NCBI GenBank assembly: GCA_009733575.1
Contig: ML769613.1
Span: 50,213 to 114,212 of the forward strand
Length of the DNA: 64,000 nucleotides
Direction: 5' to 3'
Origin: Gymnopus androsaceus JB14
Lineage: Eukaryota; Basidiomycota; Agaricomycetes; Agaricales; Omphalotaceae
Program-made: the position numbers and the translations under genes
The notes under the pieces: generated by a model
What the model was told of the DNA's origin: nothing
What the model saw: the letters and a program-made list of their open reading frames with translations, nothing else
Database searches by the model: none
Part shown: positions 32,953-43,984 of the stretch, piece by piece
How the letters are laid out: the number at the start of each line of letters is the position of its first letter
Numbering within the stretch: the first letter of the stretch is position 1

Positions 32953-33041
32953 CAACATCGTTTCACGGCCCAGTGCGCTTACAAGTATCCCTAGTGCAGT
33001 CCGCTTCAGCGTCGTAGCCTGAGCCTCTGGATGCATCGGCT
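32953..33041. repeat. Dispersed repeat R, copy 1
   Basis: It shares CAACAT-GTT-CACGGCC-AGTGCG, CTTACAAGTA-CCCTAGTGCAGTCCG and GCCT-CATCGG with 33791-33891 in the same orientation. In the minus frame both encode [K/E]RTALG[I/L]LVSALGR-TML, hinting at a coding origin. Confidence 0.6.
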
Positions 33042-33294
33042 TGAATTGGGCGAGGCCGAATGATTTGATCGAAAGGCATACGACTGCCTCGGTCTTGAGA
33101 CGCTACAAACAAGGAAGAAAAAGCTCAAAGCATGAGTCGCTGGATGGGCCATCTCATATTGCCAATGTCAGAAGTCTCTTTAGAGCAGTATTAGCACATA
33201 GTCCCAAGCTGAAGTAAAACGAGATACAATGAAATTGGTGTCTTGAACTAGCGGGAATCCCAAAGAGTATGCCCTAATACCCCTTGCACGACTT

Positions 33295-33453
33295 CATCAG
33301 CAAACTGTATTTCGCTGAGAAAACCATTCATTTGGACATCTCTGAGCAGTACCTATTCCAGAACCTCTGAGATCTCTGAGAAAATTGACAGTTTTTTGAC
33401 AGCTGTCAAGCTCAGAGATCTCTGAGACTCAGTGAAAATACAGTTTGCTGATG
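33295..33453. mobile_element. MITE family M, copy 2
   Basis: The 159-bp element begins CATCAGCAAACTGTATTTCG and ends with its complement CAGTTTGCTGATG. It is the inverted counterpart of 25839-26007, sharing the internal TTGACAGCTGTCAA core and AGAGATCTCTGAG arms. Differences between copies include many single-base changes and short gaps. Confidence 0.8.
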
Positions 33454-33790
33454 TTTATGTAACAAACTAGCCTTCCAACTCAGCTGCACCATTGCAAATC
33501 TCTGATTTTCTAATACGATGCGATGCATAGGTAACTTACGATACTGCCAATGGTAAAATATTTCCTTGAGCACATCCGAATCGGATATCCCCCTCGGTCG
33601 ATATCATCGCTCACAGCGATGGTCCGCGTGGCACGGTTATGAAGCACTAGTGCACCAGAATCCCAGTACAGCATTGTATCCTCTAGCCCTAGATCTTGGT
33701 GTGCCAGTGCAGAGGATGATCTGAAAAGAGGAAAGAAAATGTGTGTTATAACAGTGATTCCAAGAATATTCTGATGAATTTGAAGACTCA

Positions 33791-33891
33791 CAACATTGTT
33801 CCACGGCCTAGTGCGCTTACAAGTAACCCTAGTGCAGTCCGTTCACTAGGAGTTACTCAGTTAGCGTTTGAGCCTGAGCCTGGTGCCATCG
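33791..33891. repeat. Dispersed repeat R, copy 2
   Basis: Same orientation as 32953-33041, with a 16-bp insertion relative to it. MITE family M copy 2 lies between the two copies. A minus-strand ORF immediately to its left (33510-33791) has no recognisable domain. Confidence 0.6.
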
Positions 33892-33999
33892 GAGCTGAGC
33901 GAGGGCAGTCAGTGGGCAGTCATACGAAATGACGTATTTTGAATTGATGGCATTTGATCCGCCAAATCAACCTTGAAGTTTATTTTTTCTTTCATTGTC

Positions 34000-35579
34000 A
34001 TGGCGAGCCTCAAACCCAGAGAAGAAAATCCCAAACTGAAGGAGATTTTTCTTCGTACTGCCACCAATTTGTTCGAACTATACGATCTTTATTCTACCAG
34101 ACTTCCAAACTGACTCGAAGGCGCCCAGTGCTGCTAGAAGCTCTGGATCAGTATCTGCGACTCTTATCAGCATCGACCTTGGAGATTTCCTAACCCATCG
34201 GAAGACGCTAGCATCTGAGAAAGGACATGTCGTGAATGCAGTTCGCGAAAACAAGACAAGGGCTCATGATGTGGTAAGTCGTGCTTTGTCTTTTGCAAAC
34301 TTTTAATCAAAGATATTGCAGGCCAACGCACTGCTCGAACTCGGCATCATCCCAGTTGCTATCCAGGACTTTAGCTTAGAGCACTACTCAAACTTGATAT
34401 GCAGTTCGTCGCCGTCACTCCGTTGTCTGTGTTTTTATTGACAACGTTCAGTCTCGGATGGGCTTCATCCGTTGTTCGATAGATACGGTGTCTTTGCTTA
34501 TGTACCGTCCGACCCGATGCTCGACGCCCTTATCGCCATCGTGGAGGAACGGAATCTCGCATGGCAGCGTGCAATGAATGAAGTTGGGCGCCACGTTCCC
34601 CGAACTGTTCGCCAGCTAATGGTATGATGCTGCTATTGGTTACATTGAATCTTCAGGACTAAACCTACGTAGGATAAAATCGACGATGAATTATGGGCCG
34701 AGTTCACATACGACATCGCTCTTCTCATCCCAACCCACTTTCTACCATTCAACCAGAAGTTGCTTATTCGGGAACCAGATGGTTCGTATCTCCATACAAA
34801 AGTCTTGAACAAGGAGTTGTACGTCGTTGTAAAGGAGGATTCTGATGATGAAATCAAACGTGTCCAACCATACATCCTTCCCCCTTTCCAGCACTACAGC
34901 ACTCGTAGTCCACTAGAAAGGCTCAATCCGTATTTAGGTGTGTATCAATGCTTCCAGCAAGATGGCATACCATCGAAAGAAGTATGGGGTTGACACAATG
35001 TCATCGCGGGCTCGTGCTCTGCTCGAAAAGGCCGAAAAGCTAGTTGAGTTGCTTTACGCAAATGTCATGCCGGAGCCTGGTACCGAAGGTGCAAAGCTGG
35101 CGGCAAAGGAGAAAGCAGAGGAGGATGCTCGGAAGGAAGCAGAGCGAAACCAGAGGGAACCAAGGCAGAAGGAGAACAATGGGCGAGAAGGGCGTCGAGA
35201 AAGCCTTCGAAACCGTGCGGGCGGGTCCGGTGGGGGCGTTGAAGCTCTGGAGACCATGGAAAGCATGCCTGGGGCCAGCGAATCTGGGTCGAATTCGGAT
35301 GAAGCTAGGACTCCTGACGGCAATGATGATGATGATGACGACGAATTGGCATTTTGTGCAGCGATACAAGAGAAACTCCGGGGTAATGAGTTAACGAACA
35401 GTGAGCGAGTAGAGTTTGGGTTAAGATATCTCTTTGGGACAAAAGGTCTGTTTTTTCTTGGAAATCGTTGTTCGTGGTGCCTTAGCTTTGTTCTAGGATA
35501 TGAGACTCCCCACATCCCAGGTATCCCAGATCCTCCCTCCGTTTTTGACCGTATCTTGCGAGGTAATCATCAAGCCTAA
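34000..35579 (+). pseudogene. Conserved Agaricomycete protein of unknown function, frame-broken
   Basis: The start at 34000 reads MASLKPREENPKLKEIFLRT then NLFELYDLYS. Following blocks in changing frames are APSAARSSGSVSATLISIDL, FLTHRKTLASEKGHVVNAVR, ALLELGIIPVAIQDFSLEHY, PLFDRYGVFAYVPSDPMLDA, DDELWAEFTYDIALLIPTHF, RLNPYL and CINASSKMAYHRKKYG. The C-terminal 180 residues are a charged Glu/Arg/Gly tail with a run of six Asp. Frame changes are needed near 34113, in 34380-34450, and at the GG of 34937-34938. The order of blocks matches a family I have seen in mushroom proteomes, without known function. The density of breaks suggests a pseudogene, but the last one is a single-base excess like those elsewhere in the window. 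Confidence 0.65.
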
Positions 35580-36093
35580 TACACTAATTTCTTCACCTAC
35601 GTACGCCCTCATTATCCTTTTCATAGTCTGAACATTTTTTCGTCAAATTCCGAGTTGCAAAGAGTTATAACTATTATCGACACGAGTCGATCCCTATATC
35701 TAGAAGCGCGCGCAACGAACCTGTGCCGTAGCCTCCGCTACCAAATTCTGTGTCGACCATCAAGGCTATACGCACTGGAGCCCGCAATAAATGTGAATTG
35801 TCCACAATGAGGATCTCTTGGTGAAGGTATAAAGTACATGAAATATGCAGGACGTGAGGAATAAGAATAGTATTACACAATGCCAGTGGGGAGTCGATAG
35901 CAAGTTGCAATGTTGGGTAGTCGTATTAAAGAAGGGTGGATAAAGAGCGTTAAAAGAACTCATACTATAGTATCATGCTACGAAATAACTTTTGCATACC
36001 ATTTTGGGGCAGATCAACTGATTCCCACTGCGCAGGCGCGCGCGACCATCGCCACAACTGTTGTATACAGGCGCATCCAATCCCAATCCAATC

Positions 36094-38303
36094 CTAATCC
36101 TTCTCGGGCGGAGAGGGTGACCAAGGATCAGGTATATCGGGTAAATCAGGTATATCAAAATCTGGATCCTCCGGGTGCGTAGGCTGCTTCCAGCTAAGCA
36201 CAGTCGGCGCCCTACTAAGCACCGTCGGTGTCCTAGACTCGCGTTTCGAATAATAGTTGTAATCGAATTTGTACGGGCTCGAGCTCTCCGACGAGTCCAT
36301 CCTATTGTGCTTGTGATTCGAGATGGGTAGAGTTTGCTTGGAGGCATCCGAGTTTGAGCGAGACATCCTTGCGATAGGACACACAGGTTCAGATTCTTGC
36401 TGCACGACACGTTGAACGTTTACCTCGAGCTGCGAAGAGGTAAGGAAAGCATTAGTTTGTGTCGGTTGATAGGAATGAAATCAACTCGCCTGAGGCGGCA
36501 TCCGGAACTTCGTCGGCGTACCTGGTCTAGAGGTATATATATCGAGAGGATTCTGTATCGATTACATTAGGATAACGGGTTCGGTGGAGGCACAAACATT
36601 ATTAGACACACCAAAAAGTTCCTAGGGGGATGCGAATGCGAGAAATCCTCTGCAGATAATATGGGAACGGAAGGGTCTGCCCAAGGTGAAATGCGTGGTC
36701 GCATTTCACGGAGCTCCTTCCTTGTGTTGAGGGAGGCGAGAACGGAATTTGCATATACTGTCGAAGGGATGTAGTATGAGATACGTACAAGCCTTCTGCG
36801 CGGATCGTGGAAAATGCTCACATTTCTCGATGACAAAGTGTAAGCCCAGGAATGAGAGGTTATGGGGCATTGCGATCCACTATAGAAGCTCGTCTCAGAA
36901 CTGGGCTTTGAGGAAGAATTGAAATAGGCTCCTACGCATATCAGAGAAGCCGTGGTGGCGACACTGCAGTACGATAATCTCGGTGAGATGACATACAAAA
37001 ATAAGGACCATGACATACCCAGTCAAAAAGCCATTTTCAAGCGTATAAAGAGTAAGCGTGTCTACAACTTTGATCATCCTGTATCCAACGTTAACAAGAG
37101 GTTTGATAAAATAGGAAATTACATACACCGTTGAAGTCGGGCCCATCTGCACCTTGAGTTTGTGAAGCAAGTAGCATAGGTTGGCACCGATGAGAACATC
37201 CGCTGCGGCAGAAAGGGTGAGGCCAGTAGTGAATATCCACTAGATGAAAAAGAACCTTGGATCAGTTACAAAACTAGGGAGGGAGTCAAGGAACTCACTC
37301 CAGGAAATGTATGCGTGAAAACAGAGTAGTGTTTGTCTGCGATCATTTCCCCCGTGGAAGCTACACCGTTGTGAGGGAGTGAAAGCGAGTTACAAGCCTA
37401 ATCTACTCACTTGCTGCAGCGACTAGAACAGAATATACAGATTGTGAGTATGACGGAAAGCTGACAACCGAAAATACGCACTCAATCGAAGAACAGCCAG
37501 AAGGAGCACAGGTCCGGTGAGATACAAGTTCTTTTTGCTGGCTGGAGTTAAAACGCATTAATAATCGTCCAATGACAACATTTTGGGATGAAGTTCACAT
37601 CGATAAATCTTGTTCGCGAAGAAACTATCAAAGCGGTAATTAACTGCCATTTCCCAGTAGTAAGGATGACTACTTACCAATGTGCAATAAGCGTCTGTGC
37701 AGCCTGAAGTTACCGTAAAGACATCAATATCCTTCATCAAGCCACACCGTCAAGGGATCCTTACTGTAACAAGCACCGAAAACTACATTACAGAGGTTAG
37801 ATTCGGGAAAGATGATTAATTAGAGTAAACAACGACATACAGCTATAGTCCAAGGGATAACGTCGATTTGTGACTCTTCGCCAAACCAAGCAATGAAGTA
37901 TTGATATAGAGATGCACCGATAAATGCAGAGTGGAGTAGGTCAAGGCTCCTAAAGCGCAATGAGTTAACATGATTTGTAGAGTGCCGGGCTGGAAAAGAT
38001 AATGCATCGTAGAGAAATCTCACCATATGATAGTCACCTATTGCATTTCGGTTAGCTGCGCATACATCAACATAGATATAACAGTAGTCCTACTCACCAG
38101 TGCCTTGAAACGCTCAGATTCCTCAGGAAAAAGCCTGAAATACACGAGACATTGAACTGAAACGGCCCCAGTTAAACTGCATCCGGAAAAAAATCAACTC
38201 TTGGCAGAAGGAGAGGAATGAAGATAATGCACCTAAAAGCTATCAATCCCCCAACAAGCAGCGCCGCGTAGCTCGTAGCAGCATCTGAAGTGGACAAAGG
38301 CAT
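36094..38303 (-). CDS. Fungal seven-helix membrane protein, DUF6534 type (copy B)
   Basis: The start at 38303 reads MPLSTSDAATSYAALLVGGL. Exons continue AVSVQCLVYFRLFPEESERF, then LDLLHSAFIGASLYQYFIAW and QIDVIPWTIAV, matching the family's first three helices. Many small exons follow, with the late motif NSVLASLNTRKELREMRP near 36760. The C-terminal exon is a long polar tail with SSESSSPYKFDYNYYS and an acidic Pro-rich end (DFDIPDLPDIPDPW), stopping at 36094. I did not verify every splice junction, so an internal break cannot be excluded. Function unknown. Confidence 0.75.
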
Positions 38304-38911
38304 AATTTATCGCTTGATTCCTGAGGCAGGCAAGCGATATACGAGTCGATACCGAGCGATGGATGGATGGCCAAGGATAGGGAAAGAGGAAAAGTCGCAC
38401 AAGAACCCTCTGATAAATACCACCCCAGATCACAATTTCCGAGTTCCGATTCAATCGAGGTTATGTATATGTCTTGTGTCCCGCTGTTCTGCTCAGAGGG
38501 GAGGCCGTTAGATTGTGCAGTTGTGGTGGAGAAAGGTGGGCGTAAATTACCTTTGTTGCTGCAATATGTATTCGCTATCACCGCTTCCGAGTCAAGAGTT
38601 TGCACTTTCTAGGAAATAACGATATCTTCACCGGACAAGTGAATGAATGATTGATGTGTGACGGGAGACCAATCTCAATGTGAGCGAACGGAATGCCAGT
38701 AATGGTTTGTCCATGCCAACTGTGATGGTGAAATGCCGAGTCCTGCGCCTCGCTCTCCATGTACTACACCGGCTGATACCGTGAAAGTTGCTCAGAATAT
38801 GAGATGTTGCAAAGTGACAGTGGCATTTATTGACATCTGATGCAGCATAAATTTACTCTGGCTGTAGAGCGAGGCGCGTGCACTTCTTACAAGAAGATAT
38901 ATGTCTAGGAG
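38304..38911. other. No gene seen
   Basis: The upstream flank of the DUF6534 gene, with only short featureless ORFs. Confidence 0.4.
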
Positions 38912-39493
38912 TTTCAGCTGTGGAGATTTGCATGAAATATAGCAGAAAATGAACGCACTATAACTACAATTAATCCAACTTCCAAGCTGCACAATTCGAT
39001 TGCCAAGAGTAAGCCAAGATAAAGACTATTACCACTAATTAGAGCCAAGAGTCACCACGAATTGTGATGTTCTCATAGTTGTAGAAAGCAGATCGTGTAG
39101 TCGAGCCAGATCAAACAACAAGCGCCATGTGAATATAGTATGAAGCACGTGTCTGTCCTGAATTATACGATCAGTATTACTGCTTGACCGCTCGTCTTCA
39201 TTCAGCTGTGAGATTGCATGAATATAGCAGAAATGAACGCACTATACTACAATTAATCCACTTCAGCTGCACAATTCGATTGCCAAAGTAAGCCAAGATA
39301 AAGGACTATTACCACTAATTAGAGCCAAGGAGTCACCACGAATTGTGATGGTTCCTCATAGGTTATAGGGAAGCAGGTCGTTGGTAGGTCGAGGCCCAGA
39401 CAACAAGCGCCCATGTGAAATATAGTATTGTAGCACGTGTTCCTGAATTAATACGATTCAGTATTTACTGCTTTGACCGGCCTCGTCTTTCAT
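38912..39493. repeat. 290-bp tandem repeat differing almost only by single-base indels
   Basis: Unit 1 is 38912-39200 and unit 2 is 39201-39493. Both run TTCAGCTGTG-AGATT-GCATG through CACGTGT-CCTGAATT to CCG-CTCGTCT-TCAT. In the first third unit 1 has the longer version of each short run (for example GAAAATG versus GAAATG). After about 39016-39021 the relation reverses and unit 2 has the extra bases (AAAGACT versus AAAGGACT). Base substitutions are nearly absent. This looks like an uncorrected sequence segment rather than a biological repeat. Confidence 0.85.
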
Positions 39494-40418
39494 CCGTACC
39501 TACCGTACTCATTCGACATGTTACTAATGGCTGAAAAATTCCAATGAATGGTTGGATCTGAGTTTTATAATTTCCCATTGCACGGAAGCCTCCAGAGCTC
39601 TGCCACTAGAACTGAGGTTCTGGCAGTCGCGATACCAACAACTTACGAAAAGCCTCGGTGGGGAGCAAAAATTTTCGTTCAGTAAAAATGTATCAGCGCA
39701 ACACAGCGCCTCGGTAATTCGGACTCTCAAGAAAAACCTTTCGGAACTCACATTCACCGTGAGATGAACTCAAAGGTCGGACGATGGAGGAGTAGTGCGG
39801 CTGGCAGGGAGTAGCTTCGATCCCCGGGTCCAATTGGGAGTGTACTTAATAATTATATATTATACTGAGCTGCCACACTCAATAATCTTCGAGGTCAAAA
39901 GGTCAAGGCTCTCAAATACGGTTCAGACTTCTTTATACTTTGGGTGCTGGCTAACCACTTCCCGTTATATAGGCTTCTGCTGATACGGTGAAGACAAGGA
40001 TCATTATTCTAATCCACATACGGCGCTGCATAGACTCTTCGTTGTCCGTTGCATGGGCCCATACCTGGCAGCGACTTGAAGTCTATAAGAACAGTGCAGA
40101 GTGAGGAGACGAAGTACGTGAGTGATTCAAAGGCTTCGTCCGAGTGAGCTGACAGTTCGAGTAGTAAATCATTGCCAAATCATTCATTCATCCTTTTTAG
40201 GGTTGTAATCAACCAATTTATTCAAGGACAGTTTAGTGGCTCTTGTATAACTCCGGAAATTTGCTACGTTATTGTCAGCTCCGATTTCATATTGACACAA
40301 ACTATTCAAGGCTCTGTCAAGCAAGATTTTACGGAATGCAAAACTCCAGGAGTCTAAAGACGATAAATCCGAGCTTGGGGATCAAGATCGTGGTGTCGAC
40401 CAGTGATAAAAGAAGTGC
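39494..40418. other. No gene seen
   Basis: Short featureless ORFs only. A T-arm-like string at about 39810-39840 was not accepted as a tRNA. Confidence 0.4.
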
Positions 40419-40421
40419 TTA

Positions 40422-40615
40422 CAGCTGATCACGAATTTGTAGCATACTTTTGAAAAAACGCTCTTCATAATTCTACGCTCCACGTATTACGACGGTGGCC
40501 TCTCATTGGCCATTGGAGCTCTAGGCTCATCCAAAGTGGAGCATTTTGTTTGGATGTAAACAAAATCAGTAATGCGCGTTTTTCGAAAAGTATGCTACAA
40601 ATTCGTGATCAGCTG
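40422..40615. mobile_element. MITE with 30-bp terminal inverted repeats
   Basis: The 194-bp element begins CAGCTGATCACGAATTTGTA and ends with its complement TACAAATTCGTGATCAGCTG. The match is perfect for 30 bp and continues imperfectly into AAAAACGC. It is flanked by TTA on the left and TAA on the right, so a TA or TTA target duplication. It contains no ORF. It belongs to a different family from the three in the 24-26 kb island. Confidence 0.85.
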
Positions 40616-40780
40616 TAACACACAGCGTGTTCCTCAATTTGATTAAGTTCCATTGTTCCTATAACTTGGCTCTTTAAAGCCGGTAAGTAGCTCCCTTGAA
40701 TCACATTCAAATAATTCACAGGAGAAACATGATTCGAGAAAGTGATTCTGTTACGACCCCATCTCTGGACCCGCTTTCTG

Positions 40781-40882
40781 TAGCTTGGTAACCCGGTCTC
40801 TATAGAGGATTGGTATTGTGAGTGAACTACGAGGATTTCACTCACAATACCAATTCTCTATAGAAGGTAGGTTACCAAGCTA
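40781..40882. repeat. Fold-back inverted repeat (long hairpin)
   Basis: TAGCTTGGTAACC-CTCTATAGAG-ATTGGTATTGTGAGTGAA is followed after about 10 nt by the near-perfect complement TTCACTCACAATACCAAT-CTCTATAGA-GGTTACCAAGCTA. The arms are about 46 nt each. A transcript would form a long stem. It may be a tiny fold-back transposon or a small-RNA precursor. Confidence 0.75.
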
Positions 40883-41205
40883 GCTTTTCTGTCGTATACG
40901 GTTGAAGTCTTGTTAATTTTCTAGAAACAGCTTAAACTGACATGAAAGGGTAGGGAAATAAGGACGACAGACAGATACCTGCACACGCATAAGTTCTTTT
41001 CGCATTCTGAGCAGGTCAACGCGCAAGGTCAGTTATACATTTATGCTTAATTCCACTTTAGAGCGAGCGTACATACAGCAAGTTTAGTGGAAATTGGCAG
41101 GCTCCGAGTTACAATTTCGAGGACGAAGAAAATTGATATACAGGTACGCAGACAATCATTTTGTACTATGCGACGATCTCAACGTCCTCCCAGTACTGTT
41201 TTCAA

Positions 41206-43007
41206 TTAAGCAGTGAACCCGGTAACAGGCGCGTTCAAGATCTTTGATCCATCTCCCCCAGACGCAGTTAAGGCAGCCCAGTTCCATGTTCTAGAAAACC
41301 AATAAGCCGAGACCAGAGAACCAGAAACAGAGAGACATAAACGCACCCCGTGCAACTACTAGTGCTTCCACAATTTACTTCAACAGCGTGAGCACTGCTT
41401 GCAACGGAAACCGTGTTCGTTCCCTCGAAGGAAACGTTCTGGTGAGAAAAGAAGGCAAGAAATAAGTATTAGAATATATCGCCGAGTGACCTCAGCGCAC
41501 CTCGATAATTACACCCGTACCCGGCGTACCCAACGTAGCAGGATAACTCTGGTCAATGAGAATACCAAACGAGGTGATACCTGTGACCTTGTTGTTTTCA
41601 TAAACGACGTTTTCAACGATCGATCCGGTAGCAGTAGCGTCGGTTTTGATTCGAAGGCCGTTGACACTGCAAGAAATAAAGTATAAGGATGGGACGTTGA
41701 AGTCCGTAGGCATGGAAAAATGGTCAGGGCACTCACGTTCCGGTAACAGTATTCCCCGAGATAGTTACGCCAGAAACGGTCGCATCGCTAGAAATGGACC
41801 CCTAGGGTCCAAAATTCTTACCGGACGTCATTGGGAAAGAAATTCAACCCTTACGATAGATATACCATGCCCGATTCCTTCACAGACATTGTTTGAAAAA
41901 GTTATCGAAGTGCCTCTGTTAATTGCAAGACAGTCATCCTGGTTATTGACGGTACATCCGGTGACTAGAAACAGAAGAAGAGCATATGATGATCAGCAAG
42001 ACGATAAAAAAGAAGGATAAATGGGTGCAACGAAACTTGTTACATCGTTAGCTGCTACATCGAAGCCATCCGTGTTCGCACCGGCGGGTGCACCGTTTGA
42101 AATAGAGTTGGGTGCAGTACCGGCAGCTGAAAGAATTAAAACTAAATCGGCATGTTAATGGGTAGTGTACCAAAGTGCATACCGTTGTTAACAATAACAT
42201 CACTGACAGTAAGAGAATCTCCGTTCACAGCTACCGCCCTTTGCGGGGAGTTGACGATCTGAACGTTGCTGAAAGTTCCGCCCATGTTCAGAGTCAGCAT
42301 AGGGGCGGGCTTTGTAACACCTCCATTACCACCTAGCCCATCCTGAATATAATAACACGTGAGAAGGATAATGAGCACGCTCGTTAGACGAACAAGGGTG
42401 ACTAACCCAGTACAAAGTACCCTGGCCGTTCAGGTCATGTCCGTTTCCGTTAACTGTGGAAGTAGTAGATGAATTGAGAGAACAGAATAGTAAAGCGCAC
42501 GCACAAGTGATATCGTTTCCACTAATCTCCATGAGAGGTCCCTCCCATTCCTTTGCTCGTTGAGGCACTGCATCATAAAGACGACAAAACCAAGTACTTA
42601 CCGCAAAGCCAAACGTAAGCTCACCGGTCAATGAGACCGATGCGCCATCAGGAGGGGTTAATGAAAAAGTTTCTACGACATGTCAGCTCAAATAATTCCT
42701 TGGGCATAACAGTGCGAATTCATTCACTCACCACCAGCAGGGATTGTGAAGCCACCTATCTAATAAAAGGAACAAGTTTTCTGCGGTTGATCCACCAAGC
42801 AAAATGAACTTGACTTACCACAATGGTGTCGCATTCCTCAGCAGCGGCAACATCAGAAAGAGACTGAATTTCTCCAGTGCAGCGCTTTCCGATCTTGCGG
42901 GGCGAGTTCAATGTTCCATTCTTGTGAGCAGCAGGGACAGCTGAGACTTGCTGAGAGAGTAAGGAGAACACTAGAGAGAGAGCAACGATAGAATCTGAAG
43001 TGAACAT
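41206..43007 (-). CDS. Endo-polygalacturonase (glycoside hydrolase family 28)
   Basis: This secreted pectinase hydrolyses alpha-1,4-galacturonan in plant cell walls by inversion. The start at 43007 gives a signal peptide ([20 protein letters not shown]) and a short propeptide ending with the basic RKIGKRC. The parallel beta-helix follows, with all catalytic motifs: [30 protein letters not shown] (the His) and NGLRIKT. The C-terminal part includes [20 protein letters not shown] and ends VTGFTA with TAA at 41206. About ten introns are required and all motifs lie in frame, so the gene looks intact. The length of about 370 residues is normal for the family. Carbon-catabolite and pectin control would be usual but I see no operator. 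Confidence 0.92.
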
Positions 43008-43984
43008 CTTGGGGGAAAATCACGGCTTTGGCCTACGCTCGAGACATATATAACAGCTTAGACTGACCAAGAGTGTGTAGCATGTTTTTCGATGGGGAGC
43101 GGAGTGTCTCGGGCCTGCGGGTGGCGAAGCCACTCCAGCCGTGCCCTTGCGCTGAGTGGTTCGGGTATTGTTTGGATAAATCGGCGATGGAAAATGACGA
43201 TGATTTGAATAGTGGTAAAACAAGCAAAAGATTGAGATGAAGCAAGCATTTTTCCGGTGAGAGTATATTTAAAGCGGGTATTGATTCAAATCCCCTTCTC
43301 TATTTCCTAGAGAACTTTCCGGAGATACCTGCCAGTGATATTCAACGCATTCCTAATAGGACTTCTAGTCTCGTGGTGGGTCACGACTGAGCTTTCGCGG
43401 AAAGAGATATCCGGATGGATTTGGAAGTCACAAGGTAAAGGTATCAGTAGTTGGGTCATGAAGGCAAGCACCGTTTGAACTTAACTTGTTTCATGCCAGT
43501 GCAGTGGATTGGCAGTGGATCATCCGCACACTGCAATATACTGGCTGAGGAATCTCTTTCTGAATCTGAAGACACGCAAATCTGACGAACCTCGCGTCTT
43601 GATACATTCTCTTGCTGAGATTACTTGAAGTTGATTGTGCAGGAGAAATTGAAGCATGAGGCGAGCGCCAAATTACAACCGAAAATGGAAAGACGTTCAA
43701 CTCCGAAACGGCAGGCAAATACTCCTTCTCATGATCAAACCATCTCGCGGACGCTGTACCTGCAACCGGGCGAAGGAAATGCTATCTGGTACCACGACGA
43801 ATATGGACACTATCCATAGCTACCGCACATTGGCTGCTCGTGTGGTGTCGGAATCAGTGAGGGTCTCATGGGCAACTTTTCAGTCGAGTACATATGTTCA
43901 ATAATTGATTTTCGTTAGAAAGTATGAAAAAGCGAAAGAAGGGAATGAGAGGCTGCATTTATTAGGTGACCCACCCTTGGATCG
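43008..43984. other. Upstream region of the polygalacturonase
   Basis: A TTATATATG element lies on the minus strand about 40 nt before the GH28 start, and TTTAAATATA near 43264-43275. A plus-strand ORF at 43625-43904 may be a decayed part of the adjacent iPGM relic but I cannot align it. Confidence 0.35.

Noticed and set aside
35040..35515. Long antisense ORFs opposite the charged C-terminal tail of the 34-35.6 kb gene
   Set aside because: They mirror the GA-rich coding strand; the family similarity is on the plus strand.
39790..39845. Second tRNA-like T-arm (AGCTTCGATCCCCGGGTCC)
   Set aside because: No D-arm or acceptor pairing could be found around it.
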